Below, piece by piece: positions 1 to 10,183 of a DNA stretch of 64,000 nucleotides. A program made the translations under genes and the position numbers. The stretch's first letter is position 1. The number at the start of each line of letters is the position of its first letter. The stretch spans positions 110,376 to 174,375 of the forward strand of contig CAMTIM010000044.1 of assembly GCA_947072565.1 (NCBI GenBank). Direction: 5' to 3'. The DNA comes from an uncultured Peptostreptococcaceae bacterium (GTDB taxonomy: Bacteria > Bacillota > Clostridia > Peptostreptococcales > Peptostreptococcaceae). The notes under the pieces were generated by a model. That model saw nothing but the letters and a program-made list of their open reading frames with translations. It did no database searches and had not been told where the DNA came from.

Positions 1-2290
1 CATTAAATGGTATTTTTTCTTTTGCATTTTCATCAATATCTACAGAAGCATAATCACTAGATATAACTCTATCTACAACTGACAACTCAACTAGGTCTCC
101 ACCATTAGCTATTGCAGCAGCATATCTTGCCATCTGTGCTGGCGTATATTGATTTTCACCCTGACCTATCGCTAAGTTGAATGTATCTGCGGTACTCCAC
201 TTTGCAAATTTTAAATGGTCAAACACTATTTTATCAGCAAAGTACTCCACTTTGTCTTCTTTGACATTCATCTTAATTAATCTTTCCATAGCTTCAACTC
301 TACCGATAGCTTTATCTTCTTCTGCCCATTTAACAATCTCTTCTATTCTATCTTCATATTTTGCTTCATTTTTAAGTTTAGTTATGTCAGTAAATGCATT
401 TGCCATTTCTTTGTTAAGAAATGCTCTTAATAAAGATTTTGCTGATTCTAACTTAGCTTCTATACTTGGTACTTTACCTTTTCTTTCATCTATCTCTTTA
501 TTTAATCCTGTATAACTATCTAATCCAAATAATCTAGCGTATTCTAATATATTATTTGGTCCAATTTTTGCATTAGGATCTTTTCCTCCAATCCAATTTT
601 TACCACTTCCTATAGTGTAAAAATATATATTGCAAGATTCTTGTATAGCTTTATATAAATTAGTATATCCATGGTTAGCTCTAGACTTATGCCATACATA
701 ATCGGCAAATGGTCGTCCACCTAACTTAATTACTCCTGTATCATTTATTGCATAATTAGGGTCTAATCCATTATCTAAAGCTGCCATAGCAGTTGCCATT
801 TTAAATGTAGATCCCGGTTGGAAAACACCTTGTGTCGCCAAGTTAACTTGAGGATTTGGTGCTAGTACATCATTTTTATTTTCAGGTTGAAGAGCTTGGA
901 AATCTTCATATGATATTCCATTTGAAAATTTATTAGGGTCATAATTAGGATAACTAGCCATAGCTAAAACATCTCCAGTTTTCACATCTATAGCTATTAC
1001 GGCTCCTGATTTAGCATTTGGTGCTGGCTTTGAAAAACTCTTATTCCCAAATTTACTTTGGAAAGTTCCACCTGTTCTAGCTACATCTATTGTTCTTTTT
1101 AGTGCATCTTCAGCTACTGTTTGTAAATCTTTATCCATACTAAGATATACTGTATCTCCAGACTTAGGTTCTGAAACTTCAAGTTCCTTAGTAATTCTAC
1201 CTGATGCATCTACCTGAACCCTTTTATATCCATCAACACCCTTTAATTTTTCTTCTAAACTTTTCTCAATACCTGACATACCTATAGTGTCACCTTTTGA
1301 GTACTTCTTGCCTTCTTCTCTTTGTAAATATTTAGTTTCTTCACTTGATGGCATTTTCCCCATATGTCCTATAGTATGAGCCGCTAAAGTTTTTTCTGGA
1401 TAATCTCTTACTGGCTCTACAGCTACAGCTACTCCAGGCAATTCCATAGCACTTTCTTCTATTTGAGATATTGTCTCTTCACTAATATCTCTAGCTATAG
1501 TTACAGGTTTGTATTGTGTGTATCCTTGTGATTTTATAAGATCTCTTACAACAAGTATTTTCCTTGCATTTTGATCACTTAAACCTTTGTCAACCTCATA
1601 ATTAGTTCTAAGCTTTTTAAATGCATTTTTTGCATTTATATTAGGTGTTTCAATTTTATAACCTTCTAACCAGTCTTTTTTATTTTTTTCTTCTGTAAAC
1701 ATCCATTTACTTACAAGTATAGGTGGATATTCAGCATTTTCATTTAATTTTTTTTGAAGTTTAGCAGGTTCTAATTTTCTGTCTTCCTCTGTAAGTACAC
1801 CTTCATTTATCAATCTATCCACTATAAAATAAAAACTTTCTTTAGCATTTAAATCTAGCGGAATACTTTCTTCTTTTTTGAAGTCTCTTATCTTTTTATC
1901 AAATGTATAGAAATACTTTCCTTTAACAGAATATATAGGGAATTCATCTATGTACGTTTCCTTATTATCTTCTAAAAGATTTATTAATTTTAGAGATATT
2001 TCATTTGCTATACTTTTATTGTCTGAATTTTTTTTATTAATCCCATCTGCAGATACCTGAATTGTGAATAAATTTTTATTTCCAGCTAATAATCTTCCAT
2101 ATCTATCTCTAATTTCACCTCTAGGTGCTTTTACTGGTAGTTCTTTGTATGTTTTATTTTCTGCTAATTCATTATAATGTTCATGTTTAAATGTTGTCAT
2201 ATATACTATTTTTAATAAAATCACTACAAAGGCTACTATTATAATGCTTCTTAGTATCAACAATCTGTCAACTTTTTTATTTTCTTCCAT
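1..2290 (-). CDS. mrdA: Class B penicillin-binding protein (PBP2/MrdA type), 3' end outside window
   Basis: Transpeptidase that cross-links peptidoglycan, acting outside the membrane with the MreBCD elongation machinery. The frame is open from an ATG at 2290 to the window edge (763 complete codons), so the C-terminus, including the expected KTG box, is not visible. Residues 10-32 form a signal anchor. A PBP dimerisation region follows, starting APRGEIRDRYGRLL near residue 56. The catalytic PGSTFK box places Ser494 and Lys497, and the second motif SCN has its serine at 552. More than 200 residues follow SCN in the window, so the protein is longer than E. coli PBP2; a long form fits clostridial PBP2 proteins. 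It directly follows mreD with an 11-base gap, and the same order is known in Clostridioides difficile. Family is certain; the exact PBP subclass is inferred from the neighbours. Confidence 0.9.
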   Translation of the reverse strand, partial: MEENKKVDRLLILRSIIIVAFVVILLKIVYMTTFKHEHYNELAENKTYKELPVKAPRGEIRDRYGRLLAGNKNLFTIQVSADGINKKNSDNKSIANEISLKLINLLEDNKETYIDEFPIYSVKGKYFYTFDKKIRDFKKEESIPLDLNAKESFYFIVDRLINEGVLTEEDRKLEPAKLQKKLNENAEYPPILVSKWMFTEEKNKKDWLEGYKIETPNINAKNAFKKLRTNYEVDKGLSDQNARKILVVRDLIKSQGYTQYKPVTIARDISEETISQIEESAMELPGVAVAVEPVRDYPEKTLAAHTIGHMGKMPSSEETKYLQREEGKKYSKGDTIGMSGIEKSLEEKLKGVDGYKRVQVDASGRITKELEVSEPKSGDTVYLSMDKDLQTVAEDALKRTIDVARTGGTFQSKFGNKSFSKPAPNAKSGAVIAIDVKTGDVLAMASYPNYDPNKFSNGISYEDFQALQPENKNDVLAPNPQVNLATQGVFQPGSTFKMATAMAALDNGLDPNYAINDTGVIKLGGRPFADYVWHKSRANHGYTNLYKAIQESCNIYFYTIGSGKNWIGGKDPNAKIGPNNILEYARLFGLDSYTGLNKEIDERKGKVPSIEAKLESAKSLLRAFLNKEMANAFTDITKLKNEAKYEDRIEEIVKWAEEDKAIGRVEAMERLIKMNVKEDKVEYFADKIVFDHLKFAKWSTADTFNLAIGQGENQYTPAQMARYAAAIANGGDLVELSVVDRVISSDYASVDIDENAKEKIPFN

Positions 2291-2301
2291 ATAATCACCA
2301 A

Positions 2302-2790
2302 CTAATCTTCTTTAAGTTTTAATACAGATTTCTTCGATATTTTATATAAAAATACACTTAACAAACTATTTGCTAGTGGAATTATAACTATACCTTTTAT
2401 AGCCAAATTGAGCAATCCATAGGTATTATAAACTACACTAACTGTAGCTATATTTACCATAGAGTCAAATAAACTAGTTATAAACACTAGTGCAAATATA
2501 GTTATACTACTTTCTTTGTATATTTTGTCTCTTAAGTGACTGATTGAATATGCTATTGCAAATAAAATCAAGCCATTAACTCCAAATATACCTCCTACAG
2601 TTATGTCTTTTACAATACCTACTATTGCACCAATTACACCAACTTCGAACTCATCAACATAAAGTGAAATAATAGTCATATATATAATAACTATATTAAA
2701 ACTTATATTAAGTATACCTAAGTAATTAGTAATGCTATTTTCTATCATTACTAAAAAAATACCTAAAAGACAAAGTAAAACTTTTTTCAT
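2302..2790 (-). CDS. mreD: Rod shape-determining protein MreD
   Basis: Integral membrane partner of MreC in the elongasome. The 162 residues are almost entirely hydrophobic, with about five predicted membrane helices and a short Lys-rich C-terminus, matching the small size and topology of Firmicutes MreD. Sequence conservation in this family is weak, so the call rests on size, topology and position between mreC and the PBP gene. It starts 15 bases after the mreC stop in one transcription unit. Confidence 0.9.
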   Translation of the reverse strand: MKKVLLCLLGIFLVMIENSITNYLGILNISFNIVIIYMTIISLYVDEFEVGVIGAIVGIVKDITVGGIFGVNGLILFAIAYSISHLRDKIYKESSITIFALVFITSLFDSMVNIATVSVVYNTYGLLNLAIKGIVIIPLANSLLSVFLYKISKKSVLKLKED

Positions 2791-2805
2791 ATTTAACAGT
2801 CTCCT

Positions 2806-3693
2806 TTATCCTATATTCCTTGGTTGAATAATCTTAACGTCATCTATATTTTTAAAATCAGCATATGGTTTGACAACCACATATTTCATAGATTTATTTT
2901 TATCATCTATAACTTTGTCAATTTCTCCTATTGGTATACCTTTAGGGTATAATCCCAACCCAGAAGTTACAACTACATCTCCTGGTAATACATCATAAGA
3001 GTTATCAAACATGTATCCATTTAAGTGCCCTTTATTTTTATAATTTTCTTTATCTTCCAATGTTGAATTTTGAGTTATAACACCTTTAAATTTATCATCT
3101 TTAAGGAGTTTAAAACTTACAGACGACTTTGTATCTAATAAAGAAATAGCTTTACTATAATTTTTAGACACTTCATATACCATTCCTACTAATCCATTTC
3201 CATTGACCACTATACTTTCATTCTTAACTCCATCACTACTTCCAGCTCCGATTGTAAAACTATCATACCAGTTTCCATCATTTTTACCAACTACAGTAGC
3301 TGATATGCTTTTAGGGTTGTATTTTTCATCAATAAAGTCAAGTGATTTTTTTAAGCTTGATAAAGAATCTGCCTCATCTAATTGCTTATTTAAATCGATT
3401 ACCTCTTGTTTTAATTTATCGTTATCTTTTTCTATTTGCGCTATTTTATTAGCATTTTTCTTATAACTTATTAATTCTTTAAAATTATCTTCTAAAAATG
3501 TAAAACCTTTATTAAAGTTCTTCTCTACTGCTGTTATTCCATCTAGTAATGCTCCTGGACCCACAGGATTAGCTCCAGAAAATTTGCCTATTGATATTCC
3601 TACAATTCCAATTAAAGTGATAGCAACAATCCCTGTTGCTATCACTTTAATATTAATCCTCTTTTTTTCCTTTTTATTTTTATCAAATTTCAA
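2806..3693 (-). CDS. mreC: Rod shape-determining protein MreC
   Basis: Bitopic membrane protein that links MreB filaments to periplasm-side synthases and PBPs. A Lys-rich N-terminus is followed by a membrane helix at about residues 14-36, then a coiled coil at about 70-115 with heptad-like Leu/Ile spacing, and a beta-rich C-terminal region carrying the family-typical VVTSGLGLYPKGIPIG stretch near residue 242. At 295 aa the length is normal. It lies 20 bases downstream of mreB. Confidence 0.95.
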   Translation of the reverse strand: MKFDKNKKEKKRINIKVIATGIVAITLIGIVGISIGKFSGANPVGPGALLDGITAVEKNFNKGFTFLEDNFKELISYKKNANKIAQIEKDNDKLKQEVIDLNKQLDEADSLSSLKKSLDFIDEKYNPKSISATVVGKNDGNWYDSFTIGAGSSDGVKNESIVVNGNGLVGMVYEVSKNYSKAISLLDTKSSVSFKLLKDDKFKGVITQNSTLEDKENYKNKGHLNGYMFDNSYDVLPGDVVVTSGLGLYPKGIPIGEIDKVIDDKNKSMKYVVVKPYADFKNIDDVKIIQPRNIG

Positions 3694-3712
3694 GATATCA
3701 CCAACTTTTTAA

Positions 3713-4789
3713 TTACTTTCTAGCGTTCATCATTAATACTTTTTCAAATATTTCTTGATCTTCTACTGATTTTCCTGTTCCTAAGGCAACACAATCTAGT
3801 GGATTTTCAGCTATCTGTACTGGCATTCCTGTTTCTTGCTTAACTAACTTATCAAGCCCTCTAAGTAATGCTCCCCCTCCAGTTAACATTATTCCATTTT
3901 CCATTATATCTGATGCTAATTCTGGTGGTGTTTTTTCTAAAGTTGATTTTATAGCTTCTATTATTGAATTTATAGGTTCTTTTAAAGCATCTCTAACTTC
4001 TACAGATCCTATTTCTATTGTTTTAGGTAATCCAGATATTAAATCTCTACCTCTTATTTGCATATTACTTTCTTGGTCATCTTTAAATGTTGACCCTATA
4101 CTTATCTTAACATCTTCCGCAGTTCTTTCACCTATTAATAAGTTATATTCTTTTTTAACATAACTAACTATAGACTCATCAAATTCGTCTCCACCTAATC
4201 TTACTGATTTAGCTGTAACTATACCACCTAAAGATATTACAGCGATTTCTGTAGTACCTCCACCGATATCTACAACCATATTACCTTCTGGCTCTTCAAC
4301 TCTTAGACCAGCTCCTATAGCAGCTGCCATTGGTTCCTCTATAAGATATGCATCTCTAGCTCCAGCTTGTCTAGCAGCCTCTTCTATTGCTCTTTTTTCT
4401 ACTTCAGTAACTCCATAAGGAACGCATATTGCTATTCTAGGACTTACAACTCCTTTTTTAGCTGCTGCCTTTTGTATAAAGTAACTTAACATAGATTGAG
4501 TAATATCAAAATCAGCTATAACTCCATCTTTCATAGGTCTTATAGCTACTATATTTCCAGGTGTTCTACCTATCATTTTCTTAGCTTCTTCACCTACTGC
4601 TAAAACTTCTTTGCTGTCATCTCTTATTGCTACAACAGATGGTTCTCTAACTACTATTCCTTGACCTTTTATATAAACTAATGTATTTGCAGTTCCTAAA
4701 TCTATCCCCATATCCTTTGTCATTTTATTAAATCCAAACATTGACATAAGTCCTCTTTTTTCTTTTTTTTCTTTCTTCTCTTTAGCCAT
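3713..4789 (-). CDS. mreB: Actin-like rod shape-determining protein MreB
   Basis: Actin-fold ATPase that polymerises on the inner membrane face and guides cell-wall elongation. Phosphate-1 motif [12 protein letters not shown] starts near residue 28, phosphate-2 motif [16 protein letters not shown] near 173, and the adenosine region [13 protein letters not shown] near 301. It carries a Lys/Glu-rich N-terminal extension of about 20 residues before [10 protein letters not shown], a patch that could be a membrane-binding amphipathic helix. A strong ribosome site (GGAAGGAG) precedes the ATG. It lies between radC and mreC. A paralogue call (Mbl or MreBH) cannot be excluded without comparison, but linkage to mreCD favours MreB. 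Confidence 0.95.
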   Translation of the reverse strand: MAKEKKEKKEKRGLMSMFGFNKMTKDMGIDLGTANTLVYIKGQGIVVREPSVVAIRDDSKEVLAVGEEAKKMIGRTPGNIVAIRPMKDGVIADFDITQSMLSYFIQKAAAKKGVVSPRIAICVPYGVTEVEKRAIEEAARQAGARDAYLIEEPMAAAIGAGLRVEEPEGNMVVDIGGGTTEIAVISLGGIVTAKSVRLGGDEFDESIVSYVKKEYNLLIGERTAEDVKISIGSTFKDDQESNMQIRGRDLISGLPKTIEIGSVEVRDALKEPINSIIEAIKSTLEKTPPELASDIMENGIMLTGGGALLRGLDKLVKQETGMPVQIAENPLDCVALGTGKSVEDQEIFEKVLMMNARK

Positions 4790-4816
4790 ATTACTGCTCC
4801 TTCCTGCTCTATCAAA

Positions 4817-5524
4817 TCAAATCATCATATTTTCTTTAAAACTAAAATACAATCCATCTCCTATAATTATATGATCTATAACCTCTATTCCTATTAATTC
4901 TCCACACTTAATAAGTCTAGAAGTAACATTCTTATCTTCCGTCGATGGTTCTATCGTACCTGATGGATGATTGTGCATTAAAATAATTTTATTTGTGCTT
5001 CTTTTTATTGCTTCTCTAAAAACTTCTCTTGGATGAACTAATGATGAATTTAAAGTTCCTATAGATACATCTACATCCGCTATAATTTCATTTTTAGTAC
5101 TCAAAAGAACTACCTTAAAAATTTCTTGTTTTTTATACCTTAAGCTGTCCATATAATACTTATATATGTCCCAAGGATTTTTAATCTTGTATTTGTGTGG
5201 TTTAATACTTGCAACTCTGTGTCCTAGCTCTAAGGATGCTTTTATCATAGTTGCTTTAGATAGTCCTATTCCGTCTATTTCACATAATTCTTCTATAGTC
5301 ATATCTTGTAGATATCTTAGTCCTTGTATGTCCTTATTTATAATATAGTTAGCTAATTCTATAGCATTTTTATGTTTAGTGCCCGTTCTAAGAAGTATTG
5401 CTAATAATTCTGCATTAGACAAATTTTTTTCTCCATTTGCAAGCATCTTCTCTCTGGGTCTTTCTTCTAATGCCATTTCCTTTACTTTAATAACCACATT
5501 AAAAGAATCCTTCAGATAAATCAC
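4817..5524 (-). CDS. radC: RadC family JAB-domain protein
   Basis: RadC-family protein of uncertain biochemical role, named for DNA repair but not shown to act in it in most bacteria. An N-terminal helix-hairpin-helix region (IDGIGLSKATMIKASLELG, about 86-104) is followed by a JAB/MPN metal-binding motif HNHPSGTIEPSTED near 181. The start is unclear. The frame opens with GTG at 5524, overlapping the maf stop by 4 bases, but GGAGG sits directly against that GTG with no spacer. Family members usually begin close to the KVKEMALEERPREK stretch, so a start a few codons downstream is possible. It is translationally coupled to maf. Confidence 0.92.
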   Translation of the reverse strand: MIYLKDSFNVVIKVKEMALEERPREKMLANGEKNLSNAELLAILLRTGTKHKNAIELANYIINKDIQGLRYLQDMTIEELCEIDGIGLSKATMIKASLELGHRVASIKPHKYKIKNPWDIYKYYMDSLRYKKQEIFKVVLLSTKNEIIADVDVSIGTLNSSLVHPREVFREAIKRSTNKIILMHNHPSGTIEPSTEDKNVTSRLIKCGELIGIEVIDHIIIGDGLYFSFKENMMI

Positions 5525-6105
5525 CCTCCATAAAAAATATTTATACTAAAATGCTGTTTTAACAAATCACTTAATCTAGATATAGGAAGGCCAACTATGT
5601 TGAAATAATCACCTTGTATTTCTTCAACTAATAACGCTCCGTAACCTTGTATTCCATATGCTCCAGCTTTATCTAGTGATTCATTAGTTTGTATATAATC
5701 TTTTATGTCCTTTGCAGATAAATCTTTGAATTTAACATTACTAACTACATAATCTATTATTTTTTTGTTTGCACTTAAATTTATCAAGCTTATACCAGTT
5801 ATTACCTGATGTGTTTTGCCTGACAATTTTGTAATCATTTCTATAGCTTCATCGATATCTTTTGGTTTACCTAGTATAATATCGTCTAATACTACAACGG
5901 TATCTGCACCTATAACCAAACATTCTCTATGTTTAGCAGCTATATCTATGCACTTTTCAAATGCAAGCCTCATTACCACTTGAGATGGTAGTTCATTATC
6001 TAATATAACTTCATCAATCTCACTTTTTATTATATCAAATTTAACATTTGCATTTTCTAGAATTTCTTTTCTTCTAGGAGATGATGACGCTAATATCATT
6101 TTCAT
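5521..6105 (-). CDS. maf: Maf family nucleotide pyrophosphatase
   Basis: Maf proteins hydrolyse non-canonical or modified nucleoside triphosphates such as dTTP, UTP and m5U-type forms to the monophosphate. The N-terminal signature LASSSPRRKEIL lies at residues 5-16, GADTVVVLDD near 66 and GKPKDIDEA near 79. Length (194 aa) is typical. It is the first gene of the maf-radC-mreBCD-PBP2 unit, preceded by a GAGGTGAAGG ribosome site. Confidence 0.95.
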   Translation of the reverse strand: MKMILASSSPRRKEILENANVKFDIIKSEIDEVILDNELPSQVVMRLAFEKCIDIAAKHRECLVIGADTVVVLDDIILGKPKDIDEAIEMITKLSGKTHQVITGISLINLSANKKIIDYVVSNVKFKDLSAKDIKDYIQTNESLDKAGAYGIQGYGALLVEEIQGDYFNIVGLPISRLSDLLKQHFSINIFYGG

Positions 6106-6381
6106 TCCTTCACCTCATTTGATACTTAGAATTTGTACTTATTTAGTCTATCATTATATTGTAAAAAATTCAACACAAATGTCGAACGTTTTTGTTACAC
6201 TATTGTTATATTTCTACATTATAGCCTGTAAACATCATTGAATTTTTTTTTTAGAGCTGTAATATCTTATTCGCTAGCATTGGAACATAATTTCAAATAT
6301 AAATTTAACTTTAATTTTCAGCATATTTTTATTATATGTAATTGGTAACTTCATCCTTAAATAGTATTATTTTAAAACAAA
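6106..6381. other. Intergenic region upstream of maf
   Basis: AT-rich spacer between the maf start and the rnf terminator. On the minus strand there are TATAAT hexamers (plus-strand ATTATA at 6153-6158 and again near 6220) that could serve the maf operon, but I cannot pick a clear -35 box. A single 7-base TGTCGAA, the core of a Spo0A box, is at 6180-6186. No gene is visible. Confidence 0.5.
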
Positions 6382-6410
6382 ATAAAAGGTATGGAGCCCC
6401 ATACCTTTAT
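6382..6410 (-). terminator. Terminator of the rnf operon
   Basis: Stem AAAGGTATGG paired with CCATACCTTT, followed on the minus strand by TTATTTT. It lies just after the rnfB stop. Confidence 0.88.
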
Positions 6411-6420
6411 CTTATCCATA

Positions 6421-7392
6421 TTATATAGTTTTAATAGCCTTTTTAGGACATTTTTCAATACATAAATGACATCCAACACATTTACTTTCATCTACTTTAT
6501 GTTTTTCTTTTAATTCTCCTTCTATAGCATCAAATTTACATTGCTTTTTACAAATAGTACATCCTATGCAAAGATCTTCATCTATAGTGGCTTTCTTTTT
6601 ATTTTCTAAATTTCCTTTTATAACTTTAGTTGGACACTTTAATACACATTCCATACACTGTACGCACTTATCATAATTAATTTTAGCTATTTTATTTTCA
6701 AATTCTATAGCATCAAATTTACAAGCTTTCGCACATAATCCACAACCTATGCAACCTACACTACATTTTTCTTTTACTGATTTTCCGAAGTCTTTACTAT
6801 TGCACTCTACAACTACTTCTTGCTTAACTGGTTTTTGAGATATTATCCCCTTTGGACAAACCTCAATACATTTACCGCACATTACACATTTTTTCTCATC
6901 TATTATAGCTACTCCGTCTACTATAGAAATTGCTCCAAACTTGCAATAATCTTTACATGTTCCTAATCCTAAACATCCATATTTACAAGATTTAGCTCCT
7001 GAGTTTAAAGTATTCGCAGATCTACAGTCGTGTATTCCTTCATATTCATATTTATTTTTAGAACTTGAACAGTTTCCTTTACATATAACTTTGGCTACTT
7101 TCTTTTCGCCTTCCTCGGCTTTGATTCCCATAATCTCACCTATTTTAGATGCACATTCTGAACCACCTACAGGACAAGAATTTACTTGAGCTTTTCCTTC
7201 TACTATTGCACTTGCAAGACCTCCACATCCAGGAAATCCACACCCTCCACAATTTGCACCTGGAAGAACTTCAAGTATTTTTTCTGCTCTTTCATCTATT
7301 TCTACAGCGAATTTTTTAGATGCATATGCAAGCACTGCTCCAAATATAAGCCCTAAAATTCCTAAAACTAAAACTGAACTAAGTGTACTCAT
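6421..7392 (-). CDS. rnfB: Electron transport complex subunit RnfB (ferredoxin-rich)
   Basis: Fe-S subunit of the Rnf complex, which transfers electrons between reduced ferredoxin and NAD while moving Na+ or H+. An N-terminal membrane helix (about 5-25) is followed by the RnfB-specific motif CGGCGFPGCGGL near residue 48. The rest is a chain of ferredoxin-type Cys clusters: CKYGCLGLGTC, CVMCGKCIEVCP, CIGCGLCAKAC, CVQCMECVLKCP, CIGCTICKKQC and CVGCHLCIEKCP. At 323 aa it is much longer than proteobacterial RnfB and matches the clostridial multi-cluster form. Last gene of rnfCDGEAB. Confidence 0.96.
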   Translation of the reverse strand: MSTLSSVLVLGILGLIFGAVLAYASKKFAVEIDERAEKILEVLPGANCGGCGFPGCGGLASAIVEGKAQVNSCPVGGSECASKIGEIMGIKAEEGEKKVAKVICKGNCSSSKNKYEYEGIHDCRSANTLNSGAKSCKYGCLGLGTCKDYCKFGAISIVDGVAIIDEKKCVMCGKCIEVCPKGIISQKPVKQEVVVECNSKDFGKSVKEKCSVGCIGCGLCAKACKFDAIEFENKIAKINYDKCVQCMECVLKCPTKVIKGNLENKKKATIDEDLCIGCTICKKQCKFDAIEGELKEKHKVDESKCVGCHLCIEKCPKKAIKTI

Positions 7393-7408
7393 TTTCTCAC
7401 CCCCTATT

Positions 7409-7984
7409 TTATAGCTTTATAAGTCCAGCAAATCCTAAGAATGCTATTGACATTAAGCTTGCTGATATAAGCGTTATAGGAAATCCTTTGAAAGTTTCTG
7501 GTATATCAGCTAATTCTAATCTTTCTCTTATTCCCGCAAATAATACTATTGCTAATGTAAAACCTGCTCCTGCTCCAAATCCATTAACTAATGTTTCTAC
7601 TAAGTTATATCCGTTATTTACATTAACTAATGCTATCCCTAGTACAGCGCAGTTTGTAGTTATAAGAGGTAAGAATACTCCTAGAGCTTGATACAAAGAT
7701 GGACTCATCTTTTGTATTACCATCTCAACAAACTGAACTATAGATGCTATTACCAATATAAATGCTATAGTTTGTAAAAATGCAACATTAGTCACTATTA
7801 ATAGTTTTTGTATAAAATACGTAATTAAAGATGCTAATGTTAAAACAAATGTAACCGCAACTCCCATTCCTACAGCTGTATCAACTTTTTTAGAAACTCC
7901 TAAAAAAGGACATATACCTAAGAATTGAGATGTTATAACGTTGTTAACAAGAACAACACTTAAAAATAAAAGTACTAAATTCAA
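7409..7984 (-). CDS. rnfA: Electron transport complex subunit RnfA
   Basis: Integral membrane subunit of Rnf, paralogous to RnfE and to NqrE. The 191 residues hold six hydrophobic helices. Two Cys-containing half-helix motifs are present: [13 protein letters not shown] near 22 and [13 protein letters not shown] near 108. In the family such cysteines coordinate an intramembrane Fe-S centre at the RnfA/RnfE interface. It sits between rnfE and rnfB with a 14-base gap to rnfE. Confidence 0.96.
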   Translation of the reverse strand: MNLVLLFLSVVLVNNVITSQFLGICPFLGVSKKVDTAVGMGVAVTFVLTLASLITYFIQKLLIVTNVAFLQTIAFILVIASIVQFVEMVIQKMSPSLYQALGVFLPLITTNCAVLGIALVNVNNGYNLVETLVNGFGAGAGFTLAIVLFAGIRERLELADIPETFKGFPITLISASLMSIAFLGFAGLIKL

Positions 7985-7998
7985 TTATTACACCCCCA

Positions 7999-8592
7999 TT
8001 ATGCTTTCTTACTTCTTAACTTATTAAATCCTGCTAAAAGGAACCCTAATGTTAAAAACGCACCTGGTGGTAATATGAATAACAATATTGGCTCAAATGA
8101 TGACCCAAATAAAGCAAATCCAAATAAACTACCATTTCCAAGTATTTCTCTTATTGCTCCTAATATTGTAAGTGCCATACTAAATCCAAGACCCATTCCT
8201 AATCCATCTACTCCCGATTCTATAGGACCATTTTTAGATGCAAAACTCTCAGCACGTGCTAATATTATACAGTTAACAACTATTAATGGTATGAATAGAC
8301 CAAGTGCGCTGTCAAGTGATGGTACATACGCTTTTAAAAGCATTCCTACTATGGTAACAAATGTCGCTATAACAACAACAAATGCTGGTATCCTAATTTT
8401 ATCTGGTACTATCTTTCTCATTAAAGATATAGCTATGTTAGAACAAATTAAAACTACAGTAGTTGAAAGACCCATTCCTAGACCATTTATAGCCGATGTA
8501 GTAACTGCCAAAGTTGGGCACATTCCTATTATCTGTACAAATGTTGGGTTTTCATCTATTAGCCCATTTTTAAATATTTTAGCTAATTTCAT
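7999..8592 (-). CDS. rnfE: Electron transport complex subunit RnfE
   Basis: Membrane subunit of Rnf, homologous to RnfA and NqrD. It has about six membrane helices and the family Cys motifs IGMCPTLAVTTSAING near 22 and IVVNCIILARAESFA near 104, which correspond in position to the RnfA motifs. At 197 aa the length is normal. It follows rnfG by 11 bases. Confidence 0.96.
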   Translation of the reverse strand: MKLAKIFKNGLIDENPTFVQIIGMCPTLAVTTSAINGLGMGLSTTVVLICSNIAISLMRKIVPDKIRIPAFVVVIATFVTIVGMLLKAYVPSLDSALGLFIPLIVVNCIILARAESFASKNGPIESGVDGLGMGLGFSMALTILGAIREILGNGSLFGFALFGSSFEPILLFILPPGAFLTLGFLLAGFNKLRSKKA

Positions 8593-8603
8593 AAGTTCCC
8601 CTC

Positions 8604-9182
8604 CTATTTATTAAGGCTACTATTAAATACCTCTATAGCTGCATTTACACCTTTTGTAACAGCTGCAGATGTAATAGTTGCCCCTGATATTGCTTGTATT
8701 TGATCGTCTCCTGAAGCCTTACCCTTAACTACTTTAAGTTCTTTAGCTGGCTTTTCATTAAATTGATCTTTAAATCCTGGTTCCTTTGCTTTAGACCCAA
8801 GTCCTGGAGTCTCAGTCATATTACCTATATTAAGACCTGTTACCTTTCCATCTTTTGATATACCTACTATAAGTTCTATTTCTCCTCCATATCCTTTTGG
8901 AAGTGTTTTTATTGTATATCCTACTACATCTGATGCATTTGAACCTTCATAAACTTCAGCTATTATCCCTTTATCTATATTTCCTACGCTCTCAAATACA
9001 CTATTTTCAAGTTTTTTAAATTCAGTAGCCTCTGGTAATACAATTTGTCTTGAGTCATTGTTAGCTTGTATATTTAATTGTTCTATCACAGGAGCTGTTG
9101 CTTGATTGGTAAGTGATAATGCTAAGGCTGCTACTGCACATATAGCAAACAATGTAAGCCCTAATTTAACCATATTTTTCAT
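8604..9182 (-). CDS. rnfG: Electron transport complex subunit RnfG (covalent FMN)
   Basis: Peripheral flavoprotein subunit of Rnf on the outer membrane face. An N-terminal helix (about 4-26) anchors an FMN-binding domain. The flavinylation motif SGATITSAAV is near residue 166; its first threonine is the expected site of the FMN phosphoester bond. The start codon overlaps the rnfD stop by one base, which suggests translational coupling. Confidence 0.96.
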   Translation of the reverse strand: MKNMVKLGLTLFAICAVAALALSLTNQATAPVIEQLNIQANNDSRQIVLPEATEFKKLENSVFESVGNIDKGIIAEVYEGSNASDVVGYTIKTLPKGYGGEIELIVGISKDGKVTGLNIGNMTETPGLGSKAKEPGFKDQFNEKPAKELKVVKGKASGDDQIQAISGATITSAAVTKGVNAAIEVFNSSLNK

Positions 9183-10162
9183 TACTTAGCCACCTCCCCA
9201 AAGACTTTATTTTTCACATATTTATCTATAAGTGGTGTCATAACATTAACTAGTAATATTGAATATGATACTCCTTCTGGATATCCTCCATATAATCTTA
9301 TAACTGTAGCTATTATACCTGCTACTACCGCATATATAATTTGACCTTTAGTAGTCATAGGAGATGTCGTATAATCAGTTAACATGAAGAATGCTCCTAA
9401 CATAAGCCCTCCTGCTAACAATTGATATATAGCAAAATTCAAATCAAACCCACCTAATACAAATGATAATATAAATACTGTACCTATATAGCATACAGGT
9501 ATTACATAATTAATTATCCCTTTATACATTAGATAAAGCCCACCTATTAAGATTAATATAGCTGATGTCTCGCCTACACATCCTCCTATATTTCCTATCA
9601 TCATATCAGTCATGCTCACTCCATTGTTAGCCATTTCTGATATTCCTTGCACTCCATGTTTCAAGAAACTTAAAGGAGTCGCAGTTGTATACGCATCTAT
9701 GTTTCCACTACTTACCCAGTTAACTCCAGTTTTAGTCCAAGCTGTCATTGCTACTGGGAATGAAGCTAATAAAAACGCTCTAGCTGCAAGTGCTGGATTG
9801 ACAAAGTTATTACCAATTCCTCCAAACACCATTTTAACTACTATTATTGCAAACATTGAACCTAATATACACATCCACCATGGAAGTGATGCTGGAACGT
9901 TAAATGCTAATAACAACCCAGTTACTACTGCTGAAAAATCACCTATAGTACTTTGTTGTTTTGCAATTTTTTGATATAAAAATTCAGCACCTATTGCTCC
10001 AATTACACAAAAGAATATTACATTTAATGCACTTAATCTAAAAAAGTATAATGCTCCTAATGTAGCTGGAAGAAGCGCTATTATAACCTGTCTCATTATA
10101 TAAGATGTATCTTCATTACTTCTCACATGAGGAGAAGATGATACTATCAATTTACTATCCAT
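9182..10162 (-). CDS. rnfD: Electron transport complex subunit RnfD (covalent FMN)
   Basis: Polytopic flavin-carrying subunit of Rnf, related to NqrB. The 326 residues contain eight to ten hydrophobic segments. The flavin attachment motif is TATPLSFLKHG near residue 160, and GNNFVNPALAARAF near 117 and LTDYTTSPMTTKGQ near 261 are family hallmarks. It lies 21 bases downstream of rnfC. Confidence 0.96.
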   Translation of the reverse strand: MDSKLIVSSSPHVRSNEDTSYIMRQVIIALLPATLGALYFFRLSALNVIFFCVIGAIGAEFLYQKIAKQQSTIGDFSAVVTGLLLAFNVPASLPWWMCILGSMFAIIVVKMVFGGIGNNFVNPALAARAFLLASFPVAMTAWTKTGVNWVSSGNIDAYTTATPLSFLKHGVQGISEMANNGVSMTDMMIGNIGGCVGETSAILILIGGLYLMYKGIINYVIPVCYIGTVFILSFVLGGFDLNFAIYQLLAGGLMLGAFFMLTDYTTSPMTTKGQIIYAVVAGIIATVIRLYGGYPEGVSYSILLVNVMTPLIDKYVKNKVFGEVAK

Positions 10163-10183
10163 TCTTAGTCCTCCTAACTCCCC

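Noticed and set aside
6180..6186. TGTCGAA, the core of a Spo0A box, upstream of maf
   Set aside because: A single 7-base match in AT-rich DNA is expected by chance and there is no second box or known link to maf control.
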